A DNA stretch of 64,000 nucleotides from Hyphomicrobium methylovorum (lineage in GTDB: Bacteria > Pseudomonadota > Alphaproteobacteria > Rhizobiales > Hyphomicrobiaceae). Location: positions 2,646,501 to 2,710,500 of the forward strand of contig NZ_QHJE01000001.1 of NCBI RefSeq assembly GCF_013626205.1, in the 5' to 3' direction. The stretch's first letter is position 1. The number at the start of each line of letters is the position of its first letter. The position numbers and the translations under genes were made by a program. Shown piece after piece: positions 46,870 through 57,623 of this stretch. Below the pieces are notes generated by a model that was not told the DNA's origin, made no database searches, and saw only the letters and a list, made by a program, of their open reading frames with translations.

Positions 46870-49631
46870 GCTTTGGCCTTTGCGAGCTTCTTGGCTGCCG
46901 ACGGAGACGCAGTTTTCTTTGCCGCGGTTTTCTTTGCGGCGCGAGGAGCAGCGGCTTTCTTGGCAGCAGGCGCTTTCGCGGTTTTGGGTTCTTTGGCTGC
47001 GGCCTTCGGTGCTTTCTCGGCTTTCGGTTTCGCGGTCTTGCGTGCCTTCGTCTTTTTGCCGCCGCCGTTGGCGACGCGTTCGGCGATGAGCGCGACAGCG
47101 TCTTCCAGCGTCAGCGATGTCGGATCTTTCGCGCGCGGAACCGTGGCGTTGACCTTGTTGTGCGTGACGTACGGCCCGTAGCGCCCTTCAAGCACCTGCA
47201 CCGGACCACCTTCCGTCGGATGCGCGCCGAGTTCTTTCAGAACCTTTGGTGCATTGCGCTGGAAGCGGCTCTTGCCGCCGCCCGCGCGTTTTTCCGCGAG
47301 CAGCGTGATCGCGCGGTTGAGGCCGATAGTGAATACGTCTTCGACGCTTTCGAGATTGACGTACGTCTTCGCGTCATCGTTCTCGTGCACGATGAAGGGT
47401 CCAAACCGGCCGAGACCGGCGGTGATTGTGCCGCCTTCAGGCGGGCTGCCGACGTTGCGCGGTAACGAAAGAAGCTGCAGCGCTTTTTCGAGGTCGATCG
47501 TTGCGGCATCGATGCCGCGCGGAATGCTGGAGCGTTTCGGCTTCTCATCTTTTTCGGGTTCGCCCAACTGAAGATAAGGTCCGAAACGGCCGGTGCGAAG
47601 CGTGACGGCTGAGCCAGCATCATCGTAGCCGAGAATCTTGCCATCGAGAGCGGCGTCGCCGGAATCGCTTTGCGTCAGCTGGCGCGTGTAGTTGCATTCC
47701 GGGTAATTGCCGCAACCGATGAACGCGCCGTATTTGCCGGAAATTTTCAGGCTCAAGCGGCCCTTGTTGCACTTCGGGCAAAGACGCGGATCGCTGCCGT
47801 CTCCCTTGTCCGGGAAGACGTGCGGTCCGAGCATCTCGTTCAGAGCGTCGAGCACATCGCCGACGCGGAGATCCTGAATTTCGCCGACGGCCGCGATGAA
47901 GTCGCGCCAGAAATCGCGCAGGACGTTTTTATAGTCGAGCTCGTTGTTGGAGATGAGATCGAGCTTTTCTTCGAGGTCGGCCGTGAAGTCGTATTCGACG
48001 TAGCGTTTGAAGAAGCTTTCGAGGAACGCGATGACAAGGCGACCCTTGTCCTCGGGGATGAGGCGCTTCTTTTCGATCCGCACGTAGTCGCGATCCACCA
48101 GCACGGCCATCGTGGAGGCGTAGGTGGACGGGCGGCCGATACCGAGTTCTTCCATGCGCTTCACGAGCGTCGCTTCGGAGAAGCGGGGCGGGGGCTGCGT
48201 GAAGTGCTGATCGGCGTTGACTTCCTTATCCGTCAGCTTGTCGCCCGCGACGAGCGGCGGCAGGCGGCGATTTTCATCGTCGGCATCGGACGTATCGTCT
48301 TTGCCTTTTTCGATCGTGCGGACGCGGTCGTCGCGGCCTTCTTCGTAGACGCGCAGGAAGCCGTCAAAGAGAAGTACCGAGCCGTTTGCGCGAAGGCCGT
48401 ATGATTTGCCATCGCTGCCCTGAACTTCGATTTCGGCTGTGGTTTGCTCGAGGTCGGCAGGTGCCATTTGGCTGGCAACAGCGCGCTTCCAGATGAGATC
48501 GTAGAGCGCCGCCTGATCCTTCTGCAGGTGCTTGCGCATCTGATCCGGTGTGCGGCGAGGATCTGTCGGGCGGATCGCTTCGTGCGCTTCCTGGGCGTTC
48601 TTCGCCTTGGTTTTGTATTCGCGTGCGAAGGGCGTGTAGTTCTTGCCGTACATGGCAGAAATCGTATCGCGGATCTGGCTGACGGCTTCCGGCACGATTT
48701 GCACGCCGTCCGTTCGCATGTACGTGATGAGGCCCGTGGTCTCGCCGCCGATGTCCACGCCTTCGTACAGGCGCTGGGCAATCTGCATCGTCTGCTTGGC
48801 GGAGTAGCCAAGCTTGCGCGAAGCGTCCATCTGCAGTGTAGACGTCGTGAACGGCGGATAAGGGTTGCGCTTGGCGGCCTTCTTGTCGATCGACGCGACG
48901 CGGAAGTCACGCGACGTGATGGCGGCCTTGATGGCGGTTGCCGACGCTTCGTCCTTGATGTCGAGCTTCTTGAGCGTCGTGCCGTCGATGGCGACGAGGC
49001 GCGATTTCACGTCCTCGTTTTTCGCAGTGGAGAGGAGGGCTTCGATCGTCCAATATTCGTCGGTGCGGAACGCCTCGATCTCGGCTTCGCGGTCGCAAAC
49101 GAGGCGGAGCGCCACCGATTGCACGCGGCCAGCCGAGCGCGAGCCAGGCAGTTTTCTCCAAAGCACCGGCGAGAGCGTGAAGCCGACGAGATAATCGAGC
49201 GCGCGGCGGGCCAGATAGGCTTCAACCAGCGGACCGTCTATCGCGCGCGGCTCTTTCAGCGCAGCAAGGATCGACTGTTTGGTGATGGCGTTGAAGGCGA
49301 CGCGTTCGACCTCGGTGGTCTTTTTCAGCGCCTTCTTCTGGTGCAAAATTTCAAGGATATGCCACGAGATGGCTTCGCCTTCGCGATCAGGGTCGGTCGC
49401 GAGGATCAGCTTATCGGCGCCTTTCACTGCATCGGCGATTTCGCGTATGATTTTCTGCGACTTGCCATCCACTTCCCAGTGCATGTTGAAGTCGTGATCC
49501 GGCTCGACCGAGCCATTCTTCGCGGGCAGATCGCGCACGTGCCCATACGAGGCAATGACCTTATAGGTCGGGCCTAGATATTTGTTGATCGTCTTGGCCT
49601 TAGCGGCAGATTCGACGATAACCACGTTCAT
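46866..49631 (-). CDS. topA: DNA topoisomerase I
   Basis: This 921-residue type IA enzyme relaxes negative supercoils. The N-terminal TOPRIM domain (MNVVIVESAAKAKTINKYLG) contains DPDREGEAISWH; the active-site tyrosine is in TGLITYMRTDGV. A single C-terminal zinc ribbon (CPKCNKGRL, CGNYPECNYTRQL) is followed by several repeat domains and a long Lys/Ala/Thr tail (about 80 residues) that should bind DNA. It lies between dprA and rnr on the same strand, and its stop overlaps the probable rnr start. Confidence 0.97.
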   Translation of the reverse strand: MNVVIVESAAKAKTINKYLGPTYKVIASYGHVRDLPAKNGSVEPDHDFNMHWEVDGKSQKIIREIADAVKGADKLILATDPDREGEAISWHILEILHQKKALKKTTEVERVAFNAITKQSILAALKEPRAIDGPLVEAYLARRALDYLVGFTLSPVLWRKLPGSRSAGRVQSVALRLVCDREAEIEAFRTDEYWTIEALLSTAKNEDVKSRLVAIDGTTLKKLDIKDEASATAIKAAITSRDFRVASIDKKAAKRNPYPPFTTSTLQMDASRKLGYSAKQTMQIAQRLYEGVDIGGETTGLITYMRTDGVQIVPEAVSQIRDTISAMYGKNYTPFAREYKTKAKNAQEAHEAIRPTDPRRTPDQMRKHLQKDQAALYDLIWKRAVASQMAPADLEQTTAEIEVQGSDGKSYGLRANGSVLLFDGFLRVYEEGRDDRVRTIEKGKDDTSDADDENRRLPPLVAGDKLTDKEVNADQHFTQPPPRFSEATLVKRMEELGIGRPSTYASTMAVLVDRDYVRIEKKRLIPEDKGRLVIAFLESFFKRYVEYDFTADLEEKLDLISNNELDYKNVLRDFWRDFIAAVGEIQDLRVGDVLDALNEMLGPHVFPDKGDGSDPRLCPKCNKGRLSLKISGKYGAFIGCGNYPECNYTRQLTQSDSGDAALDGKILGYDDAGSAVTLRTGRFGPYLQLGEPEKDEKPKRSSIPRGIDAATIDLEKALQLLSLPRNVGSPPEGGTITAGLGRFGPFIVHENDDAKTYVNLESVEDVFTIGLNRAITLLAEKRAGGGKSRFQRNAPKVLKELGAHPTEGGPVQVLEGRYGPYVTHNKVNATVPRAKDPTSLTLEDAVALIAERVANGGGKKTKARKTAKPKAEKAPKAAAKEPKTAKAPAAKKAAAPRAAKKTAAKKTASPSAAKKLAKAKA

Positions 49632-50022
49632 TTTGAAATTCGCTCCTGGGCGCGGCAGCTAACAAGCGCCGGGCGGAAAACCGCATACATCTGGGGCTGG
49701 GCGGTGGGGCGGGAACATGGTTGATCGCCGCATTGGTGTCAAATGGGGTATGGTTTCTACTTTCGGTTATGTTTTTATATCATCTCAACCAATGGGAGTT
49801 GTTCTTTCATCGCCCGGTTCGCCAATAAGATGAGCACACACGGGAAAATTGAAAGACCTTCTGCGGTTCAGACCTCTCAAGCGAGCCTGAGGGCCGTCGC
49901 GCGCGGCTATAGCGGTGTCCTGTCAAAGCGGGGCTGACATACAGCCAGAGTAGCGGTGGTCTGCTGGCGTGGTCGCGGGTGGAGGCGATTAGCGATTCGC
50001 TCGGGCGACGTCCGGATGACCG
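49632..50022. other. 391-base intergenic region between topA and dprA
   Basis: The region is less GC-rich than its surroundings around 49740-49810 and should contain the topA promoter. On the + strand an ATG at 49743 opens a 64-codon frame, with a second ATG at 49830 giving about 35 residues ending YSGVLSKRG; neither has a ribosome site and I recognise no family. Nothing else is supported. Confidence 0.4.
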
Positions 50023-51291
50023 CTACAGTTCCTCGTTTGCGGTCCGTAGCGCGATCAGTCCTTGCCCCTGGCGGACGATGCGTCCGGCGAGATCGAGTTC
50101 GAGCAAAACGGCCTGGACCCGCTGAGCTGGGAGGCCGACAGCGCGCGCCAGAGCGTCTATCGCGACGGGCGCTGGGCCAAGCGCGGCCAGGACGGCGGTC
50201 AGCTCCTCAGGGCCGGTCATTGCGGCACGTGGGGCGGTTGTCGAGGTGGATTTGACGGGTTTGACTGTCGTCTGCTGAGGGAGCGTTGGGCGTGTCGCAT
50301 GTGGTTCAGCCGAGAGATCCTCTGAATGTCGGGCCGAGGGGGCTGGTTCAGGTTCGGGATGCAGCAGGTCATCGATGTCGATCATCGGCTGAAGCATGTC
50401 GACGACTTCCTGGGGATCGGTCACCATCGTTGCGCCCTGCTTGATGAGGCGGTTTGTGCCTTCCCCACGGGGATCAAGTGGATGGCTTGGCAGTGCGAAC
50501 ACCTCGCGGCCCAACTCATTGGCGTAGCGCGCCGTCACCAGCGTGCCGGAACGCATCGCGGCCTCGATTACGACGACGCCGTAAACAAGCCCGGCGATGA
50601 TCCGGTTACGGCGCGGGAAATCAGCGGCCCGCGCCTGGATGCCCGGCGGTCGCTCTGTGATGAGGCAGCCTTCTTCGCCGATCTGTTGCTGGAGCGCGGC
50701 GTGTTCGGGGGGATAGATCCAGTCTATGCCGCCCGCCAGCACCGCTACAGTTCCGCGCTTGAGCGCGGCATCGTGTGCTGCCCGATCAATCCCTCGGGCC
50801 AGGCCTGAAACCACGACGAAGCCCGCGTTACTCAATGTGTGGGAAAACCGACGGGCAAGTTCGACGCCTGCGGCTGAGCACTGTCGCGAGCCGACAATCG
50901 CAACGGCGGGCCGGCTAAAAATGTCTGTCCGCCCTTTGAGATAAACGAGCGGGGGTGGTGCTTCGATGCTTGCGAGCATGGCCGGATAGTTTGGCTCGAT
51001 CGTGAAAACCGGCGTTGCTCCGACGCGGCTTGCGGCGTCCAATTCGCGTTCGGCATCCGCTACGGAGCAGAGGCGGATCGTTCGTCCGCTTCCGCCTCTG
51101 CGGGACAACTCGGGCAATGCGTTCAATGCCTGTGTCGCGCCGCCGAAGTGATTGATCAACTCGCGAAACGTGACCGGGCCGACGTTTTCCGAACGAATGA
51201 GCCGGAGACAGGAAAGCCGCTCCGCGTCAGAGAGTTTTGCGAACGGCAATGGCGCAGGCGTGAAGAGTTCCGGTTGCTCAGGTTTTGGCAC
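50023..51291 (-). CDS. dprA: DNA-processing protein DprA
   Basis: This 422-residue protein loads RecA on incoming single-stranded DNA during transformation. The Rossmann-like DprA domain ([65 protein letters not shown]) is preceded by a helical SAM-like domain and followed by a Pro-rich linker and a C-terminal winged helix (about 350-422). The GTG at 51291 lies within the end of plsY, with GAGGAG ten bases upstream, so the two overlap by 14 bases. Confidence 0.95.
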   Translation of the reverse strand: MPKPEQPELFTPAPLPFAKLSDAERLSCLRLIRSENVGPVTFRELINHFGGATQALNALPELSRRGGSGRTIRLCSVADAERELDAASRVGATPVFTIEPNYPAMLASIEAPPPLVYLKGRTDIFSRPAVAIVGSRQCSAAGVELARRFSHTLSNAGFVVVSGLARGIDRAAHDAALKRGTVAVLAGGIDWIYPPEHAALQQQIGEEGCLITERPPGIQARAADFPRRNRIIAGLVYGVVVIEAAMRSGTLVTARYANELGREVFALPSHPLDPRGEGTNRLIKQGATMVTDPQEVVDMLQPMIDIDDLLHPEPEPAPSARHSEDLSAEPHATRPTLPQQTTVKPVKSTSTTAPRAAMTGPEELTAVLAALGPAPVAIDALARAVGLPAQRVQAVLLELDLAGRIVRQGQGLIALRTANEEL

Positions 51292-51913
51292 CGATCCGCG
51301 GCTCCTCTCCCGCCAGCAGGCGCCGGATATTTGCATGGTGCTTCAGAAGAACAATGATGCTCATCACGGCAGCGAGGATCGCAAAATCTTCCAGTCCAAG
51401 CGTCCAGACGACGAAGGGCGTTGCGACGATCGCGGCAACAGCCGCTGCAGAAGAAATGCGCGAGACGACGGCCACGGCGATCCAGATCAAGGCAAACACG
51501 ATTGCGGATTGCCAAGCGACACCGAACAGGACGCCGAGATAGGTCGCGACGCCTTTGCCTCCTTTGAAGCCAAGCCAAATGGGAAATATGTGGCCGAGAA
51601 GCGCGCCGAGGCCCGCGATCATTGCGGCGTTCGTTCCGAAGAAATGGTCCGCCAACAGAACGGCTGCGGTGCCCTTCAGGCCATCCAGTATGAGCGTCGC
51701 TGCGGCGAGACCTTTGCGGCCTGTGCGCAGTACGTTCGTGGCGCCGATATTCCCTGAGCCGATTTGACGAACGTCACCCAGGCCGGACGCCCGCGTGAGC
51801 AGCAGACCGAAGGGAATCGAGCCCAACAGATAGCCAAGGACGAATGCCGCGAAGAGCAAATGCACCGGTTCGGCGAGCGGCAGCGCAAGCAGTAGCGGGG
51901 ATGAAAGATCCAT
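51278..51913 (-). CDS. plsY: Glycerol-3-phosphate acyltransferase PlsY
   Basis: This 211-residue inner-membrane enzyme transfers an acyl group from acyl phosphate to glycerol 3-phosphate, the first step of phospholipid synthesis. The conserved loops are [28 protein letters not shown], and [17 protein letters not shown]. About five membrane helices are predicted. It needs PlsX, which is not in the window. It is followed by dprA with an overlapping start. Confidence 0.97.
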   Translation of the reverse strand: MDLSSPLLLALPLAEPVHLLFAAFVLGYLLGSIPFGLLLTRASGLGDVRQIGSGNIGATNVLRTGRKGLAAATLILDGLKGTAAVLLADHFFGTNAAMIAGLGALLGHIFPIWLGFKGGKGVATYLGVLFGVAWQSAIVFALIWIAVAVVSRISSAAAVAAIVATPFVVWTLGLEDFAILAAVMSIIVLLKHHANIRRLLAGEEPRIGAKT

Positions 51914-51952
51914 GCGTTGCAGTTGTCCGTGGTTCGCTGGGCCGGTGCGCGA

Positions 51953-53287
51953 TCAGGTGCGCTCTACGCCAGCGTATTCATAGACCGTTTCGCCGGCAAC
52001 CATCGTTCTTAGAACCCGACCCTGCATTTTGGCTTCGTCGAACGGCGTGTTCTTAGAGCGCGACCGCAGCAGATCCTTGTTGACGACCCAGGGCTCGCCC
52101 GGATCGAAAAGCACGAGATCGGCAACGGCGCCCTTTGAGATGCGGCCACTATGAAGTCCGAGAAGGCGCGCGGGATTGATCGTCAGCGCCTTCAGCATGG
52201 CTGCCAGCGTTATGTCGCCGGAATGGACGAGGCGTAGGGCGGCTGACAGCAGCGTTTCCAATCCGTTTGCGCCATCGGCCGCTTCGGAGAAGGGCCGTCG
52301 TTTCGTATCCGCGTCCTGAGGATCATGACTTGAAACAACGATGTCGATGTCGCCATTGGCGAGGCCCTTCACCATTGCAACGCGATCTTCTTCGCGGCGC
52401 AACGGCGGGCGCACTTTGAGGAAGGTGCGATAGGGGCCAATGTCGTTCTCGTTGAGCGTCAGATGATTGATCGAGACGCCGCAAGTGACCGGCAGTTTTC
52501 GGGCCTTCGCATTGCGCACGACGTCAACGCTTTCGGCGCAGCTGATCGTTGCCGCGTGGTAGCGGCCGCCCGTCATTTCGACGAGGCGGACGTCTCGTTC
52601 CAGCATGATGGTTTCGGCGAGCTTCGATGTGCCGGGGAGGCCAAGGCGAGACGCGACTTCGCCAGAGTTCATCGCGCCGCTGCCGGATAAATACGTGTCT
52701 TCCGTGTGGTGGACGACGAGCGCGTTGAAATCCTTGGCGTAGTTCAGCGCGTTTCGCATGACGCGGGTGTTGGCGACGCTGCCCTTGCCGTTCGAGAATG
52801 CGATGGCGCCTGCGCGTTTCAAGAGGCCGATTTCGGTCATCTCTTCGCCCTTCAGTCCCTTCGTCAGGGCCGCCATGGTGTGGACATGGACGAGAGCGTT
52901 GTCGCGGGCGCGACGCTGGATGAAATCGACGAGAGCAACCTGATCGATCACCGGATTGGTGTCCGGCATCACGACGATGGTTGTGATGCCGCCCGCTGCC
53001 GCTGCGTGGCTGGCGGTCTTGAGCGTTTCGCGGTGCTCGTATCCCGGTTCTCCGGTGAACACCTGCGCGTCAATCAAACCCGGCGCGAGGACATGGCCCT
53101 TGCAATCGATGACGGTTGCGCCGTCGGGTGCGTTGCGGCGCAGGTGGCTGCCGACATCCGCGATCAGGCCATCCTTGACGAGAAGCCCGCCAGGTTCGTC
53201 GCGGCGCGAGGCCGGATCGATGACGCGCGCATTGATGAAAACGGTCGCTTTGCCGACGTTCTTTGGTTTTTCGATCGCCTTGCTCAT
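51953..53287 (-). CDS. Non-catalytic dihydroorotase homologue (PyrC'/PyrX-like)
   Basis: This 444-residue protein has the dihydroorotase/amidohydrolase fold ([31 protein letters not shown]). The metal site is lost: the HxH after the first strand is Gln75-Val-Phe77, the later Asp ligand is Asn166 (AFSNGKGS), and the TDH aspartate is Ser320 (VVSSHDPQ). Histidines of VVHHTED and INHLTL remain. Such proteins form a structural partner for aspartate carbamoyltransferase. The start ATG overlaps the pyrB TGA by four bases, so the two are coupled. An active dihydroorotase must be elsewhere. Confidence 0.9.
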   Translation of the reverse strand: MSKAIEKPKNVGKATVFINARVIDPASRRDEPGGLLVKDGLIADVGSHLRRNAPDGATVIDCKGHVLAPGLIDAQVFTGEPGYEHRETLKTASHAAAAGGITTIVVMPDTNPVIDQVALVDFIQRRARDNALVHVHTMAALTKGLKGEEMTEIGLLKRAGAIAFSNGKGSVANTRVMRNALNYAKDFNALVVHHTEDTYLSGSGAMNSGEVASRLGLPGTSKLAETIMLERDVRLVEMTGGRYHAATISCAESVDVVRNAKARKLPVTCGVSINHLTLNENDIGPYRTFLKVRPPLRREEDRVAMVKGLANGDIDIVVSSHDPQDADTKRRPFSEAADGANGLETLLSAALRLVHSGDITLAAMLKALTINPARLLGLHSGRISKGAVADLVLFDPGEPWVVNKDLLRSRSKNTPFDEAKMQGRVLRTMVAGETVYEYAGVERT

Positions 53288-54258
53288 GGCGCTTGCTCCT
53301 CGAAACTTGCGAGATGCGCCGAGAGTGCTTCAAGGACGGCCATGCGAACCGCAACGCCCATTTCGACCTGCTCGCGTATGACGCTGCGCGAATGATCGGC
53401 GACGGTTGACGCGATCTCGACGCCGCGGTTCATCGGGCCGGGGTGCATGACGAGAGCATCAGGCTTGGCTCGAGCGAGCTTTTCATGGTCGAGGCCGAAG
53501 AAGTGGAAAAATTCGCGGCTGGACGGCACGTAGGAGGCGTCCATTCGCTCGCGCTGCAGGCGCAGCATCATGACGACGTCCGCGCCTTCGAGGCCTTTCC
53601 ACATATCGGTGAAGACTTCGCAGCCGAGACGTTCGGGCGACGATGGCAGCAGCGTTGATGGGGCGATCAGGCGGACACGCGCTCCAAGTGCGTTCAAGAC
53701 GTTGATATTGGAGCGGGCCACGCGCGAATGAAGAATGTCACCGCAGATCGCGACGGTAAGGCCTGCAACACGACCCTTGGCGCGGCGAATCGTCAGCGCG
53801 TCCAGCAGAGCTTGCGTTGGATGTTGATGCGCGCCATCGCCGGCGTTGATGACGGAGCAGTCGACCTTCTGCGACAGGAGTTCGACGGCGCCCGCCGCAT
53901 GGTGGCGGACGACAATGATATCGGGGCGCATCGCATTGAGCGTCACCGCGGTATCGATCAGCGTTTCGCCCTTGGTGACGGACGACGTCGCGACGTTCAT
54001 GTTCATCACGTCGGCGCTCAGATGCTTGCCAGCCATCTCGAAAGAGGCCTGGGTGCGCGTCGACGATTCAAAGAAGAGATTGATGAGGGTGCGGCCCGCG
54101 AGGACATCGCGCTTGCGCCCGCCACGCCGAATGTGATCGGCGGCCTTATCGGCAAGGCCCAGAAGAAAATTGATTTCTTCCGCCGATAGCCCTTCGCAAG
54201 TCAGCAAATGGCGTCGCGGAAAATTCTTCAGCGTGTTCGCGTTCGATTTCGAGGTCAT
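53284..54258 (-). CDS. pyrB: Aspartate carbamoyltransferase catalytic subunit
   Basis: This 324-residue enzyme makes carbamoyl-aspartate from carbamoyl phosphate and aspartate, the committed step of pyrimidine synthesis. Carbamoyl-phosphate binding [12 protein letters not shown], the [10 protein letters not shown] loop, [12 protein letters not shown] and [12 protein letters not shown] are present. ATG 54258 is used; an earlier frame adds 13 non-conserved residues. No pyrI is adjacent; the dodecameric complex with the downstream dihydroorotase homologue is expected by family. Confidence 0.97.
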   Translation of the reverse strand: MTSKSNANTLKNFPRRHLLTCEGLSAEEINFLLGLADKAADHIRRGGRKRDVLAGRTLINLFFESSTRTQASFEMAGKHLSADVMNMNVATSSVTKGETLIDTAVTLNAMRPDIIVVRHHAAGAVELLSQKVDCSVINAGDGAHQHPTQALLDALTIRRAKGRVAGLTVAICGDILHSRVARSNINVLNALGARVRLIAPSTLLPSSPERLGCEVFTDMWKGLEGADVVMMLRLQRERMDASYVPSSREFFHFFGLDHEKLARAKPDALVMHPGPMNRGVEIASTVADHSRSVIREQVEMGVAVRMAVLEALSAHLASFEEQAP

Positions 54259-54355
54259 TAAAGGTGTCTCTATAGGGAGAGTCCGGCAGTGCCGCAAGTC
54301 TGGTGCCGCCGTCTATCGAAATGCCCTTAACGGAGAGATACTTGGCAGCTACATT

Positions 54356-54856
54356 TCATCCTGCGCGGCCAAGGCGATCGACGGCACTTTGCAGAATTAT
54401 TGTGGCGGCGAGCTTGTCGATGACTTCGCCGCGGCGTTTGCGGCTCTGATCCGCGGCGATCAGCATGCGCTCGGCCTCGGCCGTCGTCAGCCGTTCGTCC
54501 CAAAGCAGGATCGGTAGCGGAGAGAGCTTGTTGAGGTTGCGCGCCAAGGCCCGGGTTGCCTGGGCGCGGGGGCCTTCGGTGCCGTCTAGGTTGCGCGGCA
54601 GGCCTAGCACGAGGCCGGTTACGGCGTGTTCGGCGGCAAGACCCAGCAGACGGGTGGCATCAGCGGTAAATTTGGTGCGACGGATCGTTTCCATCGGGGA
54701 AGCGATGGTGCGATTCACGTCTGACAGCGCCAGGCCCAGCGTTTTGGTGCCCGCGTCGATGCCGATCAAGCGACCGCGCCCGGCGCCTGCGGCGAGGAAT
54801 GCCGCCGGATCTTCGGTGGTCGGGCCGGGGGCATTGGGTTGGGCTGTCTCAGTCAT
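54356..54856 (-). CDS. ruvX: Putative pre-16S rRNA nuclease YqgF/RuvX
   Basis: This 166-residue RNase H-fold nuclease trims the 5' end of pre-16S rRNA (and was first proposed as a Holliday junction resolvase). Motifs GIDAGTKTLGLALSD, GLPRNLDGTEG, WDERLTTAEA and DKLAATIILQ give the catalytic acidic residues. ATG 54856 starts a usual-length protein after a short Pro/Ala/Thr tail. It lies 97 bases upstream of pyrB and is divergent from gatC. Confidence 0.93.
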   Translation of the reverse strand: MTETAQPNAPGPTTEDPAAFLAAGAGRGRLIGIDAGTKTLGLALSDVNRTIASPMETIRRTKFTADATRLLGLAAEHAVTGLVLGLPRNLDGTEGPRAQATRALARNLNKLSPLPILLWDERLTTAEAERMLIAADQSRKRRGEVIDKLAATIILQSAVDRLGRAG

Positions 54857-55059
54857 CGGTTCCAGCCGGGCAGGCGGCAAAAGCGGGGTGTGGGTAACGC
54901 ATGGCCTCCGACTAGCAGCAATTCTCGGGTTTTCACACGATAAAGCAGCCCTGTCCGCCGGTGATCTCCATAGCGGCTTCGCGGCCGGTTGCATCAAGAC
55001 GGTCGGGACGGGTAAGAGTGCTCCGCAAAGCCTAGCGGCCTTTTTCAAAAGGATTTTCC

Positions 55060-55347
55060 ATGCAGGTCGACGAAGCGACCGTCCACCGAATTGCGCGCCT
55101 TGCCCGCATCAAGGTCAGCGATGCGGAGGCGAAGGGGCTCGAGACGGAGCTTTCGGGCATTCTCGATTGGGTGAAGCAACTCGACGAGGTCGATACGAGC
55201 GCCGTCGAGCCGATGACCCGCGTCGTCGCGCAACCGCTCGAAATGCGTGAGGACGTGGTGACGGACGGCGAGATTGCCGATGCCGTGACCGCGAATGCGC
55301 CGCTTGCCGAAGACCACTATTTCGTCGTGCCGAAGGTCGTGGAGTAG
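55060..55347 (+). CDS. gatC: Aspartyl/glutamyl-tRNA amidotransferase subunit C
   Basis: This 95-residue subunit stabilises GatA in the complex that converts mischarged Glu-tRNA-Gln (and Asp-tRNA-Asn) to Gln-tRNA-Gln. It shows [19 protein letters not shown] and [23 protein letters not shown] lies before the ATG. It is separated from gatA by one extra gene coding a secreted protein. Confidence 0.97.
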   Translation: MQVDEATVHRIARLARIKVSDAEAKGLETELSGILDWVKQLDEVDTSAVEPMTRVVAQPLEMREDVVTDGEIADAVTANAPLAEDHYFVVPKVVE

Positions 55348-55352
55348 AGACC

Positions 55353-55769
55353 ATGCTTCGAGTTGCAGTCTTTGCTCTCGGCATTTGTCTCGCGACGGTT
55401 GGTGTGCGCGCGCAAGACGAAGCGGATTTGGGAGCCTTCGTCGGTGAGGGAATGTACTCGCCGACGACGGGCTGCGCGAAGCTCTTGGCGATCGAAAAAG
55501 GGGATGCGAGCCCGAACATCGCGAGCTATCCGCTCACGCTCACGCGCGAGGGGACGGGGAGCTGGGAGGGCGGCTGCAAATTCACTTCGGTGAAGACAGT
55601 CAAGCCGAACGTCTTCGAAGCCAAAATGGATTGCTCGGAAGGCGCGGAAGAGTACGAGGAAACCGTCACGTTTACGCGCCTTGATGCCAATCGCATCGAT
55701 GTTGCGGGTGGCGGTGAGTACCTTGTTTATGAGCGCTGCACAGCGCTGAAGGGGAAAGTCGAACGGTGA
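55353..55769 (+). CDS. Small secreted protein inside the gat operon
   Basis: This 138-residue protein has a signal peptide ([20 protein letters not shown]) and a mature part with four cysteines (TGCAKLL, GGCKFTS, KMDCSEG, YERCTAL) that could form two disulfides. I recognise no family. It starts five bases after the gatC stop and its TGA overlaps the gatA GTG (GTGA), so it is translated within the gat transcript even though it should be periplasmic. Confidence 0.8.
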   Translation: MLRVAVFALGICLATVGVRAQDEADLGAFVGEGMYSPTTGCAKLLAIEKGDASPNIASYPLTLTREGTGSWEGGCKFTSVKTVKPNVFEAKMDCSEGAEEYEETVTFTRLDANRIDVAGGGEYLVYERCTALKGKVER

Positions 55770-57265
55770 CGGATCTTACCAAGCTCACGATTGCGGAGGC
55801 GCGGGACGGCCTCGAAAAGAAATCTTTCTCAGCAGTTGAACTGACCGATGCCTTTCTGGCGTCGATAGACAGCGGCAATCAAGCCCTCAACGCTTACGTG
55901 CTCGTCACGCCGGAACATGCGCGCGCGCAGGCCAAGGAGAGCGATGCTCGCATCGCCAACGGAACAGCGCGTCCGCTCGAAGGATTGCCATTAGGCAATA
56001 AGGATCTCTTCTGCACGAAGGGTATCCGCACGACGGCGTGCTCAAAAATTCTCGGCGATTTCAAGCCGACGTATGAATCGACTGTCGGTCAGAATTTGTG
56101 GGATGCCGGGGCGGTGATGCTCGGCAAGCTCAACAACGATGAATTCGCGATGGGTTCGTCGAACGAGACGAGTGCCTTCGGCAACGTCGTCAATCCGTGG
56201 CGGCGCAACGAGAAGGACGGCAAGCCGTCCGATGCGAAGCTGGTTCCGGGTGGTTCGTCGGGTGGTTCGTCAGCGGCGGTTGCGGCTGATCTCTGTCTCG
56301 CTGCGACAGCGACGGATACGGGCGGCTCCATTCGCCAGCCCGCCGCGCTGACGGGTACGGTTGGGATCAAGCCGACGTACGGCCGCTGCTCGCGCTGGGG
56401 AATTGTTGCGTTTGCCTCGTCGCTCGATCAGGCGGGCCCGATCGCCAAGACCGTGCGTGACGCCGCGATCATGCTGAAGACGATGGCCAGCCATGATCTC
56501 AAGGATACGACGTCCGTCGATGCGCCGGTCCCCGATTATGAGAAGGCTATCGGCCGGGGTGTAAAAGGTCTTCGGGTTGGCATTCCCAAGGAATACCGCG
56601 TCGAGGGCATGTCGAAAGAGACCGAGAAGCTTTGGGACGACGGCGTTGCGTGGTTGAAGGCAGCGGGCGCGACGGTGCACGAGATTTCTCTTCCGCACAC
56701 GAAGTATGCGCTGCCTGCCTACTATATCGTGGCACCGGCGGAGGCATCGTCGAACCTCGCGCGTTATGATGGCATGCGGTACGGGCTGCGCGTCGCGGGC
56801 GATAATCTCACCGACACCTACGAGAAGACGCGTGCTGCTGGTTTCGGCAAGGAAGTGCGCCGCCGCATCCTGATCGGCACCTACGTTCTTTCGGCCGGAT
56901 ATTACGACGCCTACTACCTGAAGGCGCAGAAGGTTCGTTCGCTGATCAAGCGGGATTTCGACGAGGCTTGGAACAGCGTTGACGTCGTTCTGACACCGAC
57001 GACGCCGTCGCCCGCGTTCGCGCAGGGAGAGAAGACCGGCGATCCGTTGGCGATGTATCTGGAAGACATTTTTACGGTGACTGTAAACATGGCGGGGCTT
57101 CCGGGCATGTCTGTGCCTGCAGGCCTTTCGTCCGAGGGGACGCCACTCGGGCTGCAGTTGATCGGCAAGCCATTCGACGAAGAAACGCTGTTTCGAACAG
57201 CGCAGGTGATCGAGGACGCGGCAGGGCGCTTCAAGGCTCCGGACGCGTGGTGGAAAAAGGGCTGA
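55766..57265 (+). CDS. gatA: Aspartyl/glutamyl-tRNA amidotransferase subunit A
   Basis: This 499-residue amidase supplies ammonia from glutamine to GatB. It has the amidase-signature Ser-cisSer-Lys triad: Lys79 in LPLGNKDLF and the serines of [14 protein letters not shown] and [10 protein letters not shown]. Length is normal. The start is a GTG that overlaps the stop of the preceding gene. Confidence 0.98.
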   Translation: MTDLTKLTIAEARDGLEKKSFSAVELTDAFLASIDSGNQALNAYVLVTPEHARAQAKESDARIANGTARPLEGLPLGNKDLFCTKGIRTTACSKILGDFKPTYESTVGQNLWDAGAVMLGKLNNDEFAMGSSNETSAFGNVVNPWRRNEKDGKPSDAKLVPGGSSGGSSAAVAADLCLAATATDTGGSIRQPAALTGTVGIKPTYGRCSRWGIVAFASSLDQAGPIAKTVRDAAIMLKTMASHDLKDTTSVDAPVPDYEKAIGRGVKGLRVGIPKEYRVEGMSKETEKLWDDGVAWLKAAGATVHEISLPHTKYALPAYYIVAPAEASSNLARYDGMRYGLRVAGDNLTDTYEKTRAAGFGKEVRRRILIGTYVLSAGYYDAYYLKAQKVRSLIKRDFDEAWNSVDVVLTPTTPSPAFAQGEKTGDPLAMYLEDIFTVTVNMAGLPGMSVPAGLSSEGTPLGLQLIGKPFDEETLFRTAQVIEDAAGRFKAPDAWWKKG

Positions 57266-57269
57266 AAAA

Positions 57270-57623
57270 ATGGATCCCAAACGGCCGTGGGAATGTGCAG
57301 ACATGTCCCAAGTGAGAAGTGAGATCGATCGTATTGACGCTTCGCTTGTCGATCTCATTGCTGAGCGCTTCGGCTATGTCGATCGCGCGTGGCAGCTCAA
57401 AATGACTTCCGAGGAAGGCGCCGTTGTGAATTGGCGCATTCAGCAAGTGATTGATCGCGTGAAAACCCGCGCGCAAGAAAAGAATATGCCGCCGGAAATG
57501 ATCGAGATGGTTGGCGCGCAGTGGCGCAACATGATCGGTTGGTTCATCCAATTCGAAGAAGAGAAAATCCGGCAGGCGCTTGACGCCGGCAAACGCGGAA
57601 CGGGAGAGAAAAGTGACGCCTGA
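57270..57623 (+). CDS. Chorismate mutase, AroQ/PchB-like
   Basis: This 117-residue all-helical protein has the CM type II pattern: VRSEIDRIDASLVDLIAERF, YVDRAWQLK, and the second and third helices with NWRIQQVIDRV and MIGWFIQFEEEKI. It may convert chorismate to prephenate, or act as an isochorismate-pyruvate lyase-like enzyme; PchB-type and stand-alone mutases are hard to separate by eye. It begins four bases after gatA and overlaps the next gene, so it is part of the gat transcript. Confidence 0.8.
   Translation: MDPKRPWECADMSQVRSEIDRIDASLVDLIAERFGYVDRAWQLKMTSEEGAVVNWRIQQVIDRVKTRAQEKNMPPEMIEMVGAQWRNMIGWFIQFEEEKIRQALDAGKRGTGEKSDA

Noticed and set aside
48444-49577. A 377-codon open frame on the + strand
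   Set aside because: Antisense of topA; Arg/Ala-rich with no family match.
49743-49937. A 64-codon frame on the + strand between topA and dprA
   Set aside because: No ribosome site and no recognisable features; noted in the intergenic entry only.
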